64,000 bases of DNA from Laguncularia racemosa (taxonomy: Eukaryota; Streptophyta; Magnoliopsida; Myrtales; Combretaceae): contig JBBMOL010000282.1 of NCBI GenBank assembly GCA_037954665.1, positions 434,001 to 498,000 on the forward strand, written 5' to 3'. The notes below the pieces were generated by a model, which saw nothing but the letters and a program-made list of their open reading frames with translations, did not search any database and had not been told where the DNA came from. Made by a program: the position numbers and the translations under genes. Shown one piece after another: positions 59,546 to 64,000 of the stretch (position 1 is its first letter; each line of letters opens with the position of its first letter).

Positions 59546-60429
59546 TGATGGGAATCAACCCTATGGTTCCAACAGTAGGGAAACCAAATTAGATACATGA
59601 GCCCAAATATCCACATGTTGTCATATTTATCTAATAATACTTTATCTTTGCATTTTAGCAGGCACATTTCTTAGTTTTTACAGGATGGCACATAAAATGC
59701 ACTAGGGATCAAATTGTGGGACATTCTTGGACTTACATCTACCGATCTACAATATGTTCTATTGAAGTTGAGAACCAGCCATTTGAAGACTTATTTGTAC
59801 TTGTAATTTTATGTTTGAGAACCGGTCATTTGAGTGGCTTCTTTGTAATTTGTTTTTGTTGTTTTTACCCTAATTGAAGCAAGTATAAATACTTGCTAAG
59901 TAGGGTTTAGAAGGAGCTTTTTGAACAAATATACACTTGTCTTTTGTTACTATGGGAGCTTCTCTTCACGTCATCTACTCTTATCAATTTTACTTGTGAA
60001 ATTGTGGCGAGTTGGCTTAAGAATTCTTGTGAGTCATATCTAGACTTTTTAAGTTGCATCCGATTGTTGCTAGTGAGTAATATCTAGTTATAATTGGTTG
60101 ATCTTTTATGTGTTCCTTTCATGCTAAATTAAGGTTCATGTATTGCTAGGTTTTCACGCTAATTGTAGGGATTGGAATTAAATTGTTCCTTTGTATTTGA
60201 TTGGTATTGGACTCTAATTGTAGTACTTCTAATTTGGTTCACGTCATTTAAGATTGTTAGTTCTTGTGTTTCACGCCATTTGGGGATTTTATCTTCAACT
60301 TGTTCATGCCATTTTAATTGGAAATTGGAATCAATTGTGTTTGATTTGTTAATTGGTGTTGAGATCCCTTGAGCACATCATAATTTTTTATATCAGTGCA
60401 CATCATAATTTCGGTATTAGAGCACATCG
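59546..60429 (+). repeat. W 3' LTR
   Basis: 884 bp, TGATGGGAATC to GAGCACATCG, preceded by purine tract aaagcccgaggaga. Inverted-repeat TATA at 59879-59896; triplicated end at 60371-60429. Confidence 0.9.
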
Positions 60430-60434
60430 GTGGC

Positions 60435-61444
60435 ATACCTATATAATAATTCATATGAATTTTTAGAAAAGAACTCATGATCCAGTAAATCACTATCTCA
60501 GCCTTGGGATTATGTTTTCAATTCAACAAATGCCCCAACATTCATGTGTGAAACATGATTTATAATGGATATGTCTAATTTAGAACTATAGGCATCAAAA
60601 TAATAAGAACCAAGCAGATAAGTTATCATGTTGCTTACACTTGCAATAGGGAAAATCAGGGTTAACAGCCTAAGTTAGTCGACCTAAAATTTGAATAGTG
60701 TAGGAAACTTTGTTCAAAAATACAGGATAGGAAAATTTTAAGCTTAAGGTAGTTGATATCTTTCAAACAAAACAAAAATCCAACCCTATTAAAGGCAGCA
60801 TCAACTTCCAAGAAAAAAAAAAAACACATCTTAAGCAAAATTGAACAAAATTTTTCAATTCATGAACCTCATCCACAAAATTAAGACCCCGAAATGAGTT
60901 AACTGCATATAATTTAACATATAGGCAGTAAATATGGCAAAAGCCCCAATTTTTCATGAATCAATTCGATTCAAGCCCTAGTTCCTACATAATGGGGATT
61001 TTTAACAAAATTCAGCACAAAACTAGGTGTAAATCCACATGCATGTGCGTGTAAGCACAATTCCAACTTCAAAAATTAGCAACGCAACACATTCCAAAGA
61101 ATTCTAAGATTTCCTTTCACTAATTACCAAAAATCGCAGCCAAAACTAAAGGAAAACAAAAATAAATAAATAAATAAATGAGAACTTACAAGAGTAAAGA
61201 ATAAAAGGAATGAAGACTTACTTGATGTTGATTGTAGTAAACAGATGAAGCTTAGTTCCTTGAGTGTGAGTGAGTGCGTGAGAGCTATTAGAGAGAGTGA
61301 AGGAGATAAGGAAATGAAAAAGATGAACACAAATGAGGAAGGCCAGTTGAAATATGTCGAACAAGACATATGCCGGAAACTTTTAACTGTACGCCACCAG
61401 CTTACTTTACCGGCTTAGAAACTCCAATTCTTTTTTTTTGTTAA
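60435..61444. other. Unassigned, possibly the 5' leader/intron of a minus-strand transcript
   Basis: No coding exon recognised. On the minus strand a CT-rich leader-like stretch (61200-61370) ends in a good donor, CAAGTAAGT, at about 61222. An intron-like AT-rich tract follows, ending in ttatatAG just before the ORF1-type ATG at 60436. An (aaat)n run, about five units, lies at 61150-61170. It could belong to the SPL7-like gene or to a transposon transcript. Confidence 0.35.
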
Positions 61445-64000
61445 AAAAATAAACTAAACTAATTTACCTTAATGCTATGCATGGCCTACCTCCCATAAAG
61501 CGCTTAGTTTATAGTCACTAACCCGACTTCCCCAATGTTTAGAGTAGATTTGCTAGATCTACGATAGTGGCAACACTATCAATGTTTTCTCCTTCATAGT
61601 AATATTTGAGAAGATAACTGTTTACTTTAAAAGTATGGTTATCTTCGACTTTCAACTCAACTACACCATAAGGAAAAACATTAACAATAACAAATGGACC
61701 AGATCATCAAGATCTCAACTTACCTAGAAATAACTTCAATCAAGAGTTATATAATAGAACTTTTTACTAAGGCAAAAACTCTCGGCTTAAAATGTTCTTG
61801 TCATGCCATCACTTAGCCCATTCCTTGTATATACTAGCATTCTCATATGCTTCCTCTCTTATTTCAACCGTCCGATTCAACTGAAGCAACCTCTTTTCAC
61901 TTATAGCTTGGAAATCAAAGTTAAGGTGTTTTATGGCCCAATATGCTTGGTGCTCAAGCTCCATAGGTAGGTGACATGATTTACCATAAACAATCTTGTG
62001 TAGGGACATTCTTATATGGGTTTTGAAAGCGGTTCTATAGGCCCACAATGCATCATCAAGTTTTAAATATCAATCTTTCCTAGATGCATTAACGGTTTTC
62101 TCTAGAATACATTTTATTTCCCTATTAGATACCTCTACCTGTCTACAAGTCTGTGGATGATAAAGGGTGGCAATTTTATGAGTGACTCCATATTTTGATA
62201 ATAATTTTTCAAATTGCCCACCACAAAAATGCGATCCCCTATCACTAGTGATAGCTCTAAGTACCCAAATCTTGAAAATATGTTCTTTTTCAAAAATCCG
62301 ATTACAACTTTGCTGTCATTAGTTTGTAGAGCAACTACTTCTACCCATTTTGACACATAATCGACAGCCACGAGAATATATTTGTTTGAAAAAGATGAGG
62401 AGAAAGGACCTATAAAGTCTATTCCCCAAACATTAAAAAGCTCAATTACAATAATGTTGTTTAGTGGTAACTCATGTCTCCTAAAAATATTGCCAATGCT
62501 TTGGCATTGAGCACAAGACATAATGAAATTCCTACAGTCATTAAGCAATTTAGGCCAATAAAACCTGCAAGATAAATTTTTAGCTGCAATTCTTTCCACA
62601 CCAAAATGGCCTCCTACTTCTTTAGAATGACAATGTTGTATTATGCTAAACTGTTTAGTTTCAGGTACATAACATCTAATTACTTGGTCAGCACAGCATT
62701 TAAATAAATATGGTTCATCCCAAAAATAATATTTCACATCATGTAAAAATTTCTTTTTCTATTGATATGACAAACCATATGGTGTGATTTTGCTGACTAG
62801 GTAATTAACTATATCAACATACCAAGGTAATCTTTGGATATCTACTACATGCAACTATTCATTAGGGAACTTTTCATTAATTGGTGGATCTAAATAATCA
62901 GATTCTAAATAGGATAAATGATCAGCCACTACATTTTTAGTTCCCTTTTTATCTCTAATTCGTAGGTCAAATTCTTACAGTAGTAAAATCTAGCAAATTA
63001 ACCTAGGTTTAACATTAGCTTTAGCAAACAAATACTTAAGAGTAGTCTAGTCTATATACACTATGATCTTAGAACCTATCAGATAAGGCCAAAACTTGTC
63101 ACATGCAAATATGACTGCTAAAAGCTCTTTTTTAGTTATGGCATAGTTTATTTAGGCCTCATTCAAAGTTCTACTAGCATAGTATATAACATGAAATATT
63201 TTACCTTTCCTCTACCCAAGTACCGCTCCTACAGCATAGTCACTAGCATCACACATAAGCTCGAATGGAAGCTCCCAATCAGGTGCAACGATCACTGGTG
63301 CAGAAGTGAGCTTCTCCTTCAATAAGTTGAATGCCTACAAACAATTGTCATCAAAAATAAAAGTAGAATTTTTTCAAGAAAATTATAAAGAAGTCTAAAT
63401 ATTTTAGAGAAGTCCTCGATAAATCTCTTGTAGAAGCTAGCATGTCCTAGGAAGCTCTTGACTCCTTTTACTAAAGTGGGGGGTAGCAACTTCTCTATTA
63501 TCTCCACTTTTGCCTTGTCAACCTCAATCCCCTTCCTTGACACCGTATGACCTAAGACGATTCCCTCTCTTACCATAAAATGGCATTTCTCCCAATTTAG
63601 AAGCAGTTTAGTCTCTTTACATCTTTTAAGTACACAACTTAAATTTATCAAACATGATTCAAATGACCTTCCAAAAATAGAAAAGTCATCCATAAATATT
63701 TCAATAAAATTCTTTAACATGTTAGAAAATACAAACATCATACACCTCTAAAAAGTAGCAAATGCATTATAGAGACTAAAGGGCATTCTCTTAAAGGCAA
63801 AAGTGCCATAGGGACAAGTAAAAGTGGCCTTATCGTTGTCCTCGGATGCCATATGAATTTGATTATAACCAGAATAACCATCTAGAAAACAATAATAGTC
63901 ATGCCCTATAAGTTTTTCTAGCATCTAATCAATGAAGGGGAGGGGGAAATGGTCTTCATGGGTAGCATTATTTAATTTTCGATAATCTATACAAACTTGT
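61445..64000 (-). pseudogene. Athila/Tat-type pol (RT, RNase H, integrase), 3' part, partial
   Basis: Runs off the window on its 5' side. Order on the minus strand: RT N-side from 64000, with RMPFSLYNAF near 63780. RT palm at 63319-63741 has the catalytic FMDDFS, then WEKCHFMVREGIVLGHTVS and SFLGHASFYKRFIEDFS. A broken RNase H lies at 62880-63300. Integrase at 62135-62737 has the HHCC zinc-binding region (HCHSKEVGGHFG...CAQCQ), then WGIDFIGPF with the first catalytic Asp. The integrase C-side at 61809-62048 has YGKSCHLPMELEHQAYWAIK, followed by a tail to about 61520. Frames are separated by stops and shifts. The region at 61488, rc of the post-pol gcgctt-atgggagg motif, marks the end. This is the class whose pol E3 lacks. 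Confidence 0.85.

Larger units (their letters stand above)
54864..60429 (+). mobile_element. W: gag-protease-only element with triplicated LTR end
   Basis: Perfect TSD GTGGC (54859-54863 and 60430-60434). Ends are TAATGGGAATC and GAGCACATCG, each one transition from TGATGGG...CACATCA. LTRs: 54864-55711 (848 bp) and 59546-60429 (884 bp); the 3' LTR keeps about 36 bp lost from the 5' LTR between ccattt repeats. Primer site 55712-55730, leader about 920 bp, gag-protease 56654-59545 with solo LTR 56944-57957 inside. No RT or integrase. It sits exactly at the start codon of the Athila ORF1 scrap. Confidence 0.9.

Noticed and set aside
61124..61369. 81-codon hydrophobic Ser/Leu-rich open frame on the minus strand
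   Set aside because: It reads through the CT-rich leader-like stretch and the (aaat)n run; composition alone explains it.
1..64000. CRISPR arrays, rRNA or tRNA genes, prokaryotic operons
   Set aside because: None is present. The tRNA-like matches are short primer-binding sites, and the repeats are LTRs or tandem motifs, not spacer arrays.

Overview
This is a plant nuclear-genome window (A+T-rich, no intact gene) made almost entirely of Ty3/gypsy LTR retrotransposons, stacked inside the decayed remains of two host genes on the minus strand. Evidence for a plant: tRNA-iMet and tRNA-Asp primer sites, chromodomain and Athila/Tat pol types, 5-bp target site duplications (TSDs), and exons of a plant Mei2-like RNA-binding protein and of an SPL7-type SBP-box factor. 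The species cannot be named. Everything here was read by eye; no alignment or database search was run.

Layout. 1-611: nothing recognisable. 612-6966: remnant of a minus-strand gypsy element with an unusually long LTR. 6967-9125: pol tail and 3' LTR of a chromovirus. 9148-13608: X1, a gag-protease-only element (-). 13614-15861: AT-rich, with a small tandem array. 15862-17942, 46104-46515 and 48512-48611: Mei2-like pseudogene (-), cut in two inside one exon by E1. 17948-45689: E1, a dead chromovirus (+) of about 8.8 kb of its own DNA, swollen to 27.7 kb by nested insertions. 46584-48462: reversed solo LTR of the E1 family. 49655-53297: Z, gag-protease element (+). 53427-54019: SPL7-like pseudogene exons (-). 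54083-54863: LTR scrap and Athila ORF1 scrap. 54864-60429: W, gag-protease element (+) with a solo LTR inside. 60437-61440: unassigned. 61445-64000: minus-strand Athila/Tat-type pol, running off the window end.

The nest, ordered by TSDs, is Mei2-like exon < E1 (GTCTT/GACTT) < E2 (TTAGG) < solo LTR E4 (GTTTC) < E3 (CCGAT) < solo LTR S2b (CTACT). A second branch is E1 5' LTR < solo LTR S1 (AAGTG/AAGTA) < X2 (ATTCG). A third is E2 LTR < solo LTR S2a (AAACT).

Main biology. Six of the seven two-LTR elements whose ends can both be placed (X1, X2, E2, Z, W and the Asp-primed E3) carry gag and protease but no reverse transcriptase, RNase H or integrase, so they would need enzymes from other elements. 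Five form one related group with a gag-protease region of nearly constant length (1.86-2.03 kb). Three of these, and two solo LTR families, share a TATA box inside an 18-bp inverted repeat. W has LTR ends in which the LTR/primer-site junction is triplicated. Most stop codons in the dead frames replace glutamine codons, a pattern expected from deamination of methylated cytosine.
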